A stretch of DNA of 54,588 nucleotides, taken from Bacteroides faecichinchillae JCM 17102. GTDB lineage: Bacteria; Bacteroidota; Bacteroidia; Bacteroidales; Bacteroidaceae. The stretch covers positions 1 through 54,588 of the forward strand of contig NZ_BAKK01000032.1 in assembly GCF_000614145.1 (NCBI RefSeq), read 5' to 3'. The position numbers were made by a program, and so were the translations under genes. Below, piece by piece: positions 7,712 to 15,947 of this stretch; the first letter of the stretch is position 1; every line of letters starts with the position of its first letter. The notes under the pieces are model-generated. The model saw only the letters and a list, made by a program, of their open reading frames with translations. It did not search any database and was not told the DNA's origin.

Positions 7712-8161
7712 TTAGCGGTTACAAGCACATTTAGGCAGTTCTTGTTTTTTTATCTCTGTAATGTAGAACTTGGCAAATTCATTCTTGATTTCATTACGCA
7801 CTCTTTCAAATTCGCTTCTGATGAAGTCCGTTGTCCCTATTACTTCCGAGGGGTCATCAAAACCAATATGCAACCGTTTCCCTACATTGCCCTCAAAAGC
7901 CGGACACGTTTCGTTAGCACTACCGCATACTGTTATCACATAATCCCATGTATCACTTAAATAAGCAGTTACATTGGTAGGAATATGCTTACTTATATCA
8001 ATGCCAACTTCTGCCATTGCCTTAACAGCCAAAGGATTAACTTTCTCAGCCGGATACGTACCAGCGGAATACACTTGTATATTCTTATCAAACGATTGCA
8101 GGAAACCATGCGCCATTTGGCTGCGACAGCTATTTCCTGTACATAAAATTAAAATTTTCAT
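7712..8161 (-). CDS. arsC: Thioredoxin-coupled arsenate reductase (low-MW PTP fold)
   Basis: A 149-residue cytoplasmic enzyme that reduces arsenate to arsenite. The anion-binding loop CTGNSCR runs from Cys7 to Arg13, and the pair Cys79/Cys86 (TVCGSANETC) matches the resolving cysteines of thioredoxin-linked ArsC, so it should use three cysteines and thioredoxin rather than glutaredoxin. The DDP loop (FDDPSEV) supplies the acid. Its ATG overlaps the repaired stop of the upstream permease (ATGA), indicating translational coupling. The tail CACNR adds two more cysteines. Confidence 0.92.
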   Translation of the reverse strand: MKILILCTGNSCRSQMAHGFLQSFDKNIQVYSAGTYPAEKVNPLAVKAMAEVGIDISKHIPTNVTAYLSDTWDYVITVCGSANETCPAFEGNVGKRLHIGFDDPSEVIGTTDFIRSEFERVRNEIKNEFAKFYITEIKKQELPKCACNR

Positions 8162-8870
8162 ATTATACCCAAATTTATCAATCCATAATAAATGCCAACC
8201 AAAATAAACAGTATAGCTACCATATTATTAAACCACTTCTGAAAAGTCTGCACACGGTTATAAAACTTTCCTATCCCTGCTACACTGTATGCCAAAATCC
8301 AAGCGACAAGCATAACTGGGAGCCTGTTGCCAATGCAAAAATGACAGGTAGCAAATACCCCTCACTTTCCATAGCTGACATGGGAATAAGCATGCCAAAA
8401 TAAAATAGACCACTGGTCGGACAAAACGCCATGGCAAACAATATCCCCAACAACAAACTACCCCATGAGCCTTTTAGTTTTTCTGTCTTTTCAGTAGCGG
8501 AAAATCCGAACTTAGGTAATTGCAATTTATCTCCGAATAGCATAAACAGCCCTATCAACATCAAAGCAGGAGCAAGCAGCAGTTCCCCCCATTCGCTGAT
8601 ACCTTTTTGTATGGCAAACATATCTGCACCCTTTCGGAGTATTGCGATAAGTATTGCGCCTAATGCAGAATAAGCCAATACACGCCCTAAAGTATATAAA
8701 ACACCATTTGTAAATATCCGGTTACGGTTATTTATATCCTTACTGATAAATCCAATAGCGGTAATGTTGGTAGCCAATGGGCAAGGACTTACAGCAGTCA
8801 ACAGACCGAGCAGAAAAGCGGTAATAATAGGTATCTCACTATTATCCAACCATGTTTGCAAGTATTCCAT
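8158..8870 (-). CDS. CcdA-like permease, probable ArsG, frameshifted
   Basis: A polytopic inner-membrane protein of the CcdA/DsbD transmembrane family with the redox pair in SPCPLATN (near residue 29) and FCPTSGLFYFG. With thioredoxin-fold neighbours and arsR/arsC it fits the ArsG component of ArsEFG, which is linked to aromatic arsenical efflux; that assignment is from context. The raw frame ends at 8280. Restoring one C (GGCTCC to GGCCTCC, about 8322) gives LATGLPVMLVAWILAYS, a final helix and a TGA that overlaps the arsC ATG, making 237 residues. The exact overlap strongly supports the repair. Confidence 0.8.
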
Positions 8871-8880
8871 AAAACTGTAT

Positions 8881-9288
8881 TTATTTTAGCAACTGATTGA
8901 TTTTCTGTTTTAATTCTTTCTTGAAAGCCGATGTATTGTTTCGGGCATTCTGAAAGCCAAAGCGTGTCATGTCGTTACATTCTTCTTTACCGTTCTTCCA
9001 TTTATTAACATAAAGAGAAGACCAATTTACACGATATTTCTCTGCCAGCTTCTCGCCTTCGGGAGTTGAAATATCTACTTCTTTGAAACGTAGTTTGCCA
9101 TTTTTAACTAACTCTGCCAAATCTGCATTGACCACTTCTTTCGTATATTTCTCAATGGCTTTGCAAGTTACACAACGTTGTTTCCCATGAAAATAAAGAA
9201 CTTCCACATAGGTATCTGCGGCAATCTGAGCCATTCCCCAAATAGAAAACAAACAAGCAATGGTAAGGAATAAAAAGCGTTTCATCAT
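8881..9288 (-). CDS. Exported thioredoxin-fold protein, probable ArsF partner
   Basis: A 135-residue protein with a cleavable signal peptide (MMKRFLFLTIACLFSIWGMAQ) and a thioredoxin-like active site CVTC in YFHGKQRCVTCKAIEKYTKE. The cysteines should face the periplasm, where they could exchange electrons or ligand with the CcdA-like permease encoded 10 bases downstream. It starts 8 bases after the small disulfide protein gene. By position it corresponds to ArsF of ArsEFG operons. A general periplasmic thiol carrier is the alternative. Confidence 0.75.
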   Translation of the reverse strand: MMKRFLFLTIACLFSIWGMAQIAADTYVEVLYFHGKQRCVTCKAIEKYTKEVVNADLAELVKNGKLRFKEVDISTPEGEKLAEKYRVNWSSLYVNKWKNGKEECNDMTRFGFQNARNNTSAFKKELKQKINQLLK

Positions 9289-9296
9289 AATCTGAT

Positions 9297-9527
9297 TTAC
9301 TTGGTTAATACATCTTTTACTTCTTTGGCAGAAAGTTTGCCCTTTGCCACAACCTTACCGTCAACAACGAGAGCAGGAAGCGTCATTACATTGTATTCCA
9401 TAATCTTCATCAAATCTTCTTCTTTGGTTACTACCGCTTCCAAAGCCAATTCTTTCACTACTTGTTCAACTGTTGCATACAGAGCCTTGCAACCTGCACA
9501 GCCTGTTCCTAATACTTTAATTTCCAT
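9297..9527 (-). CDS. Small glutaredoxin/thioredoxin-like disulfide protein, probable ArsE
   Basis: A 76-residue cytoplasmic protein of the redox-active disulfide protein 2 (MTH895-like) family: a beta-strand start (MEIKVLG), the CxxC site Cys10-Cys13 in GTGCAGCKALY, the cis-Pro region VMTLPALVVDGKVVAKG and a short C-terminal helix. It is the second gene of the arsenic operon, 70 bases after arsR, and probably supplies thiol chemistry to the permease or arsenate reductase. Confidence 0.8.
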   Translation of the reverse strand: MEIKVLGTGCAGCKALYATVEQVVKELALEAVVTKEEDLMKIMEYNVMTLPALVVDGKVVAKGKLSAKEVKDVLTK

Positions 9528-9597
9528 AATTTATAAATTTATTATATTAAACGTAATTCGCAAAACAACGAACATTAATATTAAAAAAAGGGGATTA

Positions 9598-9924
9598 TCA
9601 GCAACACTCCCCCGATTTACAGATACATTGCCCGAAAAACTCCTTAAAGAGTTCACGAGCCAATTGCCAATTCTCTCGGTTGATACAGTATTTCACTTTA
9701 GGCGTTTCAACCTCTCCTTGTATAAGTCCTGCATCTTTCAACTCTTTCAAGTGCTGTGATACGGTTGCTTTGGCAATGGGAAGTTCTTCGTGAATATCCC
9801 CAAAATAACACGTTTTCTGCTTTGCCAAAAAGTGCATAATAGCAATTCGGGCAGGATGTCCCAATGCTTTGGCAAATCTTGCCAACTGTTCCTGCGTAAC
9901 AGTATAATCTTTCTTTTTTTCCAT
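9598..9924 (-). CDS. arsR: ArsR-family arsenical repressor
   Basis: A winged-helix repressor of 108 residues. The frame is open further upstream, but the ATG at 9924 gives MEKKKDYTVTQEQLARFAKALGHP, the usual N terminus, and places the start directly beside its operator. Conserved helices are ALGHPARIAIMHFLAKQ, then IHEELPIAKATVSQHLKELKDAGLI for DNA reading. Likely arsenic ligands are the Cys in KTCYFGDI and the Cys-rich tail CICKSGECC. It heads the operon and should repress its own promoter until arsenite or an organoarsenical binds. Confidence 0.88.
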   Translation of the reverse strand: MEKKKDYTVTQEQLARFAKALGHPARIAIMHFLAKQKTCYFGDIHEELPIAKATVSQHLKELKDAGLIQGEVETPKVKYCINRENWQLARELFKEFFGQCICKSGECC

Positions 9925-9972
9925 ATCTCGAATATCGTTCGCAAATATACGAACAATATTCGAGATAGCAAA
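9925..9972 (-). promoter_or_regulatory. ars promoter inside a 42-base ArsR operator dyad
   Basis: The segment 9925-9966 is a dyad with 16 of 17 matching positions in each arm: ATCTCGAATAT (9925-9935) with ATATTCGAGAT (9956-9966), and GTTCG (9937-9941) with CGAAC (9950-9954). On the minus strand it contains TATATTTG (9942-9949) as the -7 box, with TTTG (9969-9972) 19 bases before it. Repressor binding would cover the core promoter. The start site would be near 9935, leaving a leader of about 11 bases. Confidence 0.8.
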
Positions 9973-9990
9973 TTTCATCATATTTTTTTC

Positions 9991-10036
9991 AGTGCAAGGT
10001 GCAAGTGCGTATATATATACGCTTGCACCTTGCACT
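9991..10036. repeat. Long near-perfect palindrome at the right end of the island
   Basis: AGTGCAAGGTGCAA (9991-10004) pairs with TTGCACCTTGCACT (10023-10036) around the self-complementary GCGTATATATATACGC (10007-10022), with only a two-base GT asymmetry. It is not followed by a T-run on either strand, so it is not an ordinary terminator. It lies between the ars promoter and attR. Confidence 0.7.
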
Positions 10037-10223
10037 TGAACTATATATATTCATAATCAACCACTTGCATAATTCAAAAATAATGCGTACATTTGAACCC
10101 AAGATGTTGGCAGACAGACACCGGACAACAGCAGACAGTTTTTAAGGACTAAAGCGTGACGGATGCAAAGCCAAAATTTCTGAAAGTGCTGATATTGAGG
10201 AAGAAATAACGTTTGGTTCATAA

Positions 10224-10237
10224 CCCAGGCGGATCAC
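10224..10237 (+). other. Right attachment site (attR core)
   Basis: Exact copy of the tRNA-Lys 3' segment CCCAGGCGGATCAC, preceded by GGTTCATAA where the tRNA has GGTTCGAGC. It is followed by a weak hairpin and T-run (CGGTTAT with ATAATCG, then TTTTTTT, ending near 10295), probably the terminator of the tRNA before the island inserted. Confidence 0.75.
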
Positions 10238-10348
10238 TTTTAAAGCACTGAAAATAAAGCGGTTATTTAAATCAGATAATCGTTTTTTTCTTTATATACA
10301 CTATATTTTGCTACGTTTGTGTAAACCAGTGTGTAAACCGGAAACCGA

Positions 10349-11420
10349 ATGAGCGAAACAATTAAAGTGCTGTGTTACAAATCAAGGACTTTTAGTAATG
10401 GTGAACATCCTCTGATGTTATGTGTCTATAAAGACCGTAAAAGAAAGTTTCGAAGTACTGGCATATCCATAAAAACAGAATTATGAGACTTCAAGACAAA
10501 CCAACCCAAAAACAAAATGTCCGAATCGTGAAAGAATAAACCGTTCTCATAAGTGAAAAAATCAATGAGATACAGAATACCGCTGTGAATATGAGAATAC
10601 CAGGCAAGGACTTTATAGCTACAACTCTTATTGAATCCACAACAAACAACACTACCAATAAAACGGTAGGCAAATACTATCTAACTTATATTCAAAACTT
10701 ACAGAAAGAGAGCAGAATCAGATATGCAGGAATGTGCGAGGTGTCTTATTCGTCTTTTATAAAGTTCAACAAGCATCTTGACATACCATTTTCTAATAAA
10801 GATGTTGCTTGACTAAAACGGTATGAGAAATGAATGAAAGAGCTGAATCTTTCAGTAAGTACCATAAGCACACGAATCAGACACCTGCAAGCCGTCTCTA
10901 ATCTTGCGATAACGAAACATCCAATTAAAAGCGACTGTTATCCGTTCCACTCCTATAAAATTTCCAAGTTGAATAAGCAGACCGAAAAAAGAGCTTTGAA
11001 CAAGCAGGATATACTGAAAATTATACAATATAAAGGCACTTTTCCTATGGAATACTTTGCTATTGACATATTTATATTCTCGTATTTGAATGCAGGTATA
11101 AACTTCATAGATATAGCCAAGCTAAAATACTCCAACATAATAGAGAACCACCTCAACCAAAACAGAGAAAAGACTAAGAAACTGATAATCATATCATTGT
11201 AAGCGAAAGCAATAGAAATAATTGCAAAGTACAAGAATGTGAAACCCTTTGACTACATACATTGTTCGACACTCTTATGTGACAGTCCTTAAACGTGCAG
11301 GAGTTTCAACAGCCATTATCAACGAATCTTTAAGTCATAGTTCTGAAAAGATAACACAAGTTTACTTAGACAGTTTGATAACGAACAGATAAACAATGCA
11401 ATGAAGAACCTGCTATAACA
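10349..11420 (+). pseudogene. Decayed tyrosine integrase of an older element
   Basis: The start reads MSETIKVLCYKSRTFSNGEHPLMLCVYKDRKRKFRSTGISIK, a typical Bacteroides integrase N terminus, then breaks into short frames with several stops. Recognisable pieces follow at 10834-11202 (LQAVSNLAITKHPIKSDCYPFHSYK and a catalytic-domain start) and near 11270-11420 (TVLKRAGVSTAIINESLSHSSEKITQVYLDS, with the Tyr nucleophile region). Multiple stops and lost segments make this a genuine pseudogene rather than a sequencing artefact. Its place just after attR suggests an earlier element in the same tRNA site. Confidence 0.75.
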
Positions 11421-11490
11421 AAAAGAAGTCTGTAGTCTGAAAAAGATTGCAGACTTTTATTTTGCAGTATAACTAATAGCATAATGTACT

Positions 11491-11968
11491 ATGTCAAAAG
11501 TAAAACTGCACCAAATAGAGGAACTGTCCGATTTAAAAGTGGCTTGGCATGAAAGCTACAAATGTATAAACTAACCACTCTTAGAATATGTGTGGGAAGC
11601 AGCCGATCACTTCCTGTCCGATCATGCGAAAACAGATACGGGAATGATACCCATAGAATCTTCCGCACCTACCATATTCGCCAACAGATATGCGGAAAGA
11701 AACTTATCCGTTGAAGAAAAATACAAGAGAAGCAAAGAGATAAATACCAACTGAAACGGACACTTTGAACGAAAATATAGACTTCCACCTTGAAATACAG
11801 AAAGCAATGATTAAAGTTGGAAAGACTACTCAATATGTCCCGCTGTTCAGAGAATATCCCGAATCTATCAGTACGATTCTTCCTTGCTTCAAAGGAAAAA
11901 TAATGTTCAGAATCAAGCAGACAGACGAAACATTGAACTTTTTACGTGAGCAGGAACAGACTATCTAA
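11491..11968 (+). pseudogene. Fragmented hypothetical gene
   Basis: Two fragments lie here: MSKVKLHQIEELSDLKVAWHE from 11491, continuing after a stop as LLEYVWEAADHFLSDHAKTD to about 11755, and a second frame from 11765 (MNENIDFHLEIQ to FLREQEQTI). Together they look like one or two genes broken by point mutations. The EYVWEAADHF stretch weakly recalls the ETVWEAANSY segment of the DUF3871 protein at the window start, but that alone does not prove kinship. The second fragment could be a small intact protein of 67 residues. Confidence 0.45.
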
Positions 11969-11976
11969 CTAATTGA

Positions 11977-12015
11977 GGTTGTGTCAAAGCGCTAACACAA
12001 CCTCATTTTCTTGAT
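11977..12015 (+). terminator. Intrinsic terminator after the fragmented gene
   Basis: GAGGTTGTGT (11977-11986) pairs with ACACAACCTC (11997-12006), followed by ATTTTCTTGATTTTC. It marks the end of the accessory region. The stretch 12016-12182 before pulA contains no gene that I can see. Confidence 0.75.
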
Positions 12016-12182
12016 TTTCTTAGATAGCAGAAAATAGTCGTGGTACCATTGCAGGAAAACGAGTGACCGAAAAAGATATTTAAACCATCTGCATTTCACT
12101 TACGACAAGGATACTGACACTGTAATCTACCCATAAAGAAAGAAAATGATACAGAATAATTGTGTGTTCCAATTAACTAAGA

Positions 12183-14150
12183 TTATTCTCGATATAGTAT
12201 AAGAGCCGAAGAAGGCATTATCTGGATATTTCCTCCACGCATACGCTCTTGACCGTCTAAGTCAATTCGCCCATCACGGCAAACTACAATCCAATCCTGT
12301 TTTGGAATATTAAATTCTGTCTGATGCCGATTTCCATTATAAGCCACCAGAATTTCTTTCCACTCATCTCCGTTCGCATATTCACCTAACGTATAAGCTA
12401 TTACACCGGAATCGCCCGTATCCATAAAATGAAGATACTGTTGCACCCCCTCTACTGTTGGAATACGAAAAGCGGGATGCGCTTTACGGAGCATAATCAA
12501 CCCTCTTATATAATCAAATACATCACGGTTCTTAGCTTTAAATGCCCAATCAATCTGGTTGACAGCATCCGGTGATTTAAAACTATTCGGCTCCCCCTGT
12601 TTGTCCTGCATGATTTCATCACCTCCGCGAATGAACGGAATTCCCTGGGATGTTAATAGTACAGTATGCACCAACTTAACAATAGGAACCAACTCATCGG
12701 CTGCCTGCTCACCATGAACTGATAGTTTCAGTTTATCTACTAAGGTATATCCGTCATGACAGGATACAAAATTAATCATTTGTGAAGGAGCACCGGCATA
12801 TGGGGCATCGCAATAGAGTAATCCATCATAAACTACTTGCGGATGCTGTGTACCGCCGACAATCCCGTATTTCACCGGCTCAAAATGTCCATTTATATTT
12901 CCAGAGGCATATCCGGGCTCTTGTTCATCAAAAGTACTTCCTTTCAAACCATCACGAAATTCATCATTAAAAACGGCAATACCCTCCATCTGACCGACAT
13001 TTTCCTTTACCGCCCGTTTCTCTGGTGGTAGAGGAGAATCTGCTGCAAGCCATCCTTCTCCATATATAAAAATAGTAGGATCAATCTTCAGTAACTCTTC
13101 TCTCAAGCAATTCATTGTCTCAATATCATGTATCCCCATAAGGTCGAAACGAAATCCGTCAATATGATATTCATTAGCCCAGAACTTAACAGATTCAATG
13201 ATATAGTGTCGCACCATCTCCCGTTCTGAAGCAGTTTCATTTCCACAACCGGAAGCATCCGAATATGATCCGTCCGGGTTCTGCCTATAAAAATAATCCG
13301 GAACCGTCAGATTAAAGTTCGAATGTTTAGTAGAAGCAGTATGGTTGTATACCACATCGAGAACGATACGGAAACCGTTTTGATGAAGACTTTGAACCAT
13401 TTTTTTGAATTCACGAATGCGGATAACAGGATCAGACGGATTGCTAGAATAACTCCCATCAGGTACATTATAGTTTTTCGGGTCATAGCCCCAATTGTAA
13501 TTGTTTTCCTCCAATTTTGTTTCATCTACCGTTGCAAAATCGAAAGAAGGCAGGATATGGATATGCGTCACGCCAAGCTCTTTTAAATGATCCAAACCAG
13601 TAGCTTCACCTTCGGTAGTTTTAGTTCCAGTTTCGGTCAAAGCCAGAAACTTTCCTTTATTTTCAATACCTGAATCAGGATCAATACTAAAATCTCGGTG
13701 ATGCAGTTCATACAGAATGATGTCGGAATACATTTTCAGTTCGGGTGCCCTATCCGATTCCCAGCCTTCTGGATTCGTTTCATTCCAGTCGATTACGGCA
13801 GCGCGATAGCCATTAACACCGACTGCTTTTGCCCAAATACCTGGTGTTTCATCCAGCCAATTTCCATCTTTTTCTATCTGGAATGTATAGAAAGAACCTT
13901 TCAGATCACGATTTAACTCAATACGCCATGTGCCATCATCGGCCATATCCATTTCCAATTGCTCCTCTGCTTCTCCTACTTCACCTGACGAATACAAATT
14001 CAGTCGAACTTTGCTTGCAGAAGGTGCCCACAAAGTAAAAATTGATTTTTCAGATGTATACACCAACTCCAAATCACTTCCATAATAACATGGATAACTG
14101 TCAAACGAATCCAATTGCTTTGCAGACGGATGATTCTTTATCTTTTCCAT
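12183..14150 (-). CDS. pulA: Type I pullulanase (GH13)
   Basis: A 655-residue alpha-1,6-glucan debranching enzyme without a signal peptide, so probably cytoplasmic. An N-terminal CBM48-like domain (FTLWAPSASKVRLNLY, about residues 38-53) precedes the GH13 barrel. The type I pullulanase signature YNWGYDP is present. Catalytic residues are visible as Asp in GFRFDLMGIHD, Glu in FIYGEGW and the third Asp in FVSCHDGYTL. It is divergent from the alpha-amylase gene, and together they would degrade branched alpha-glucan such as imported maltodextrins or stored glycogen. Confidence 0.93.
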   Translation of the reverse strand: MEKIKNHPSAKQLDSFDSYPCYYGSDLELVYTSEKSIFTLWAPSASKVRLNLYSSGEVGEAEEQLEMDMADDGTWRIELNRDLKGSFYTFQIEKDGNWLDETPGIWAKAVGVNGYRAAVIDWNETNPEGWESDRAPELKMYSDIILYELHHRDFSIDPDSGIENKGKFLALTETGTKTTEGEATGLDHLKELGVTHIHILPSFDFATVDETKLEENNYNWGYDPKNYNVPDGSYSSNPSDPVIRIREFKKMVQSLHQNGFRIVLDVVYNHTASTKHSNFNLTVPDYFYRQNPDGSYSDASGCGNETASEREMVRHYIIESVKFWANEYHIDGFRFDLMGIHDIETMNCLREELLKIDPTIFIYGEGWLAADSPLPPEKRAVKENVGQMEGIAVFNDEFRDGLKGSTFDEQEPGYASGNINGHFEPVKYGIVGGTQHPQVVYDGLLYCDAPYAGAPSQMINFVSCHDGYTLVDKLKLSVHGEQAADELVPIVKLVHTVLLTSQGIPFIRGGDEIMQDKQGEPNSFKSPDAVNQIDWAFKAKNRDVFDYIRGLIMLRKAHPAFRIPTVEGVQQYLHFMDTGDSGVIAYTLGEYANGDEWKEILVAYNGNRHQTEFNIPKQDWIVVCRDGRIDLDGQERMRGGNIQIMPSSALILYRE

Positions 14151-14358
14151 ATATTAAATTATTTTGATCTCATAAATATTTTTTCACTTTTCAAAACAAA
14201 CAGCTTTGGAAATTTTGTTTTCTATTATAACAACGTAAAAATCAAAATAATCGTTGCCAAATCAAATAAATATAAATATAAAAAGAATAATTAAGATAAA
14301 TTCTAATTAAAAAGGCAAGTCTGGCATATTAAAAAAAATAAAACAAACATGTAAATAC

Positions 14359-14398
14359 AAGAACTTTACTATGACATTTTTGTTATGTCTTAGTTCTT
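14359..14398. promoter_or_regulatory. Inverted repeat before the alpha-amylase gene
   Basis: AAGAACT (14359-14365) pairs with AGTTCTT (14392-14398), and inside it GACAT (14373-14377) pairs with ATGTC (14385-14389). It lies 15 bases before the amylase ATG, in the 263-base divergent gap with pulA, so it may be an operator or an mRNA-leader hairpin. I see no consensus -7 box in the gap. Confidence 0.4.
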
Positions 14399-14413
14399 AA
14401 AAATTTTAGAATT

Positions 14414-15859
14414 ATGGAAAATGGTGTAATGATGCAGTATTTTGAATGGAATCTGCCAAATGATGGAAAATTATGGAAACAATTAAAAGAGGACGCATCG
14501 CATTTGCATGATATCGGTGTAACTGCTGTCTGGATTCCCCCCGCTTACAAAGCCGATGAACAACAGGATGAAGGTTATGCAACCTATGATTTGTATGACT
14601 TGGGCGAATTTGAGCAGAAAGGAACCATAAGAACCAAGTATGGAACGAAAGATGAACTGAAAGAAATGATTGATGAATTACATAAAAATCATATTTCAGT
14701 CTATCTAGATGTAGTATTGAACCATAAAGCGGGAGGCGATTTCACCGAAAAGTTTATGGTTATGGAAGTAGACCCGAATGATAGAGAAAAAACATTAGGA
14801 GAACCATATGAAATACAGGGCTGGACCGGATATAGTTTTCACGGACGTAAGGATAAATATTCGGATTTCAAATGGCATTTTTACCACTTCTCTGGAACAG
14901 GTTTTGATGATGCCCAAAAACGAAGCGGCATCTTCCAGATACAGGGAGAAGGAAAATCGTGGAGTACAGGTGTAGATAATGAAAACGGAAACTACGATTT
15001 CTTGTTATGTAATGACATCGATTTGGATCATCCGGAGGTCGTTGCCGAACTAAACAAATGGGGAAAATGGGTTTCTAATGAGCTGAACCTTGACGGGATG
15101 CGCTTAGATGCCATCAAGCACATGAAAGACAAATTCATCGCACAATTTCTGGATGCGGTAAGAAGCGAAAAAGGTGATGAATTTTATGCGGTAGGAGAAT
15201 ACTGGAACGGTGATCTGGAAACACTTGATGCTTACGTGGAATCTGTAGGTCATAAAGTCAATTTATTCGATGTTCCGTTACATTATAATATGTTTCAGGC
15301 ATCACAAGAGGGAAAAAATTATGATTTACAAAATATCCTAAAAAATACCCTAACTGAACATCATTGCGACTTAGCCGTTACTTTTGTTGATAATCATGAT
15401 TCGCAATCAGGAAGCTCTCTTGAGTCACAAATCGAAGATTGGTTTAAGCCATTGGCTTATGGACTGATTTTGCTGATGAAAGATGGTTATCCCTGCGTGT
15501 TCTATGGAGATTATTACGGCATTAAAGGAGAAAAGTCGCCTCATATTAAAATTATTGACATTTTATTGAATACAAGAAAAAAATATGCTTATGGCGAGCA
15601 GATAGATTACTTTGATCATCCCTCAACAATAGGCTTTATTCGTACTGGAGATGAAGAACATCCCGGTTCCGGTTTGGTTTTCTTAATGTCTAATGACGAG
15701 GCGGGCAGTAAAACAATGAGTTTAGGAGAGAAACATAAAAACGAAGTATGGCATGAAATAACTGGAAGTATTCAGAAAGAAGTTACTTTGGATGAAGAAG
15801 GTAACGGAGAATTTTCTGTTGAGCCTCGTAATATAGCCGTTTGGATAAGAAAAGATTGA
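14414..15859 (+). CDS. Cytoplasmic alpha-amylase (GH13_5 type)
   Basis: A 481-residue alpha-amylase with no signal peptide, matching the Bacillus-type liquefying and cytoplasmic amylases: it begins MENGVMMQYFEWNLPNDG, with VYLDVVLNHKAG (region I), GMRLDAIKHM (nucleophile Asp), AVGEYWNGD (acid Glu) and FVDNHDSQSG (third Asp). It cleaves alpha-1,4 bonds in maltodextrins and glycogen inside the cell and complements the debranching enzyme next door. It ends 15 bases before an 18-base-stem terminator. Confidence 0.93.
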   Translation: MENGVMMQYFEWNLPNDGKLWKQLKEDASHLHDIGVTAVWIPPAYKADEQQDEGYATYDLYDLGEFEQKGTIRTKYGTKDELKEMIDELHKNHISVYLDVVLNHKAGGDFTEKFMVMEVDPNDREKTLGEPYEIQGWTGYSFHGRKDKYSDFKWHFYHFSGTGFDDAQKRSGIFQIQGEGKSWSTGVDNENGNYDFLLCNDIDLDHPEVVAELNKWGKWVSNELNLDGMRLDAIKHMKDKFIAQFLDAVRSEKGDEFYAVGEYWNGDLETLDAYVESVGHKVNLFDVPLHYNMFQASQEGKNYDLQNILKNTLTEHHCDLAVTFVDNHDSQSGSSLESQIEDWFKPLAYGLILLMKDGYPCVFYGDYYGIKGEKSPHIKIIDILLNTRKKYAYGEQIDYFDHPSTIGFIRTGDEEHPGSGLVFLMSNDEAGSKTMSLGEKHKNEVWHEITGSIQKEVTLDEEGNGEFSVEPRNIAVWIRKD

Positions 15860-15873
15860 GTATTAATAAATTC

Positions 15874-15930
15874 AATAAATTATGAAGATGCCCTTTACAT
15901 TGTAAAATTGCATCTTCATAATTTATTTAT
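15874..15930. terminator. Bidirectional terminator after the amylase gene
   Basis: AATAAATTATGAAGATGC (15874-15891) pairs perfectly with GCATCTTCATAATTTATT (15910-15927), an 18-base stem with AT-rich base on both sides. It separates the amylase gene from the convergent mechanosensitive channel gene. Confidence 0.85.
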
Positions 15931-15947
15931 ATCTACTTCATAGACTT

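Larger units (their letters stand above)
3923..10237. mobile_element. Arsenic-resistance genomic island in tRNA-Lys (about 6.3 kb)
   Basis: The last bases of tRNA-Lys, CCCAGGCGGATCAC (3923-3936), recur exactly at 10224-10237, and the partial match extends leftward through GGTTC. Between them lie an IntDOT-type integrase directly beside the tRNA, repeated heptamers, an RteC-type regulator and a six-gene arsenic operon. This is the layout of an integrative element in a tRNA 3' end. No relaxase or conjugation genes are present, so transfer would need a helper element. Confidence 0.8.

Noticed and set aside
10491..11234. Several short minus-strand frames in the decayed region
   Set aside because: They are antisense to the recognisable integrase remnants and have no homology that I recognise.
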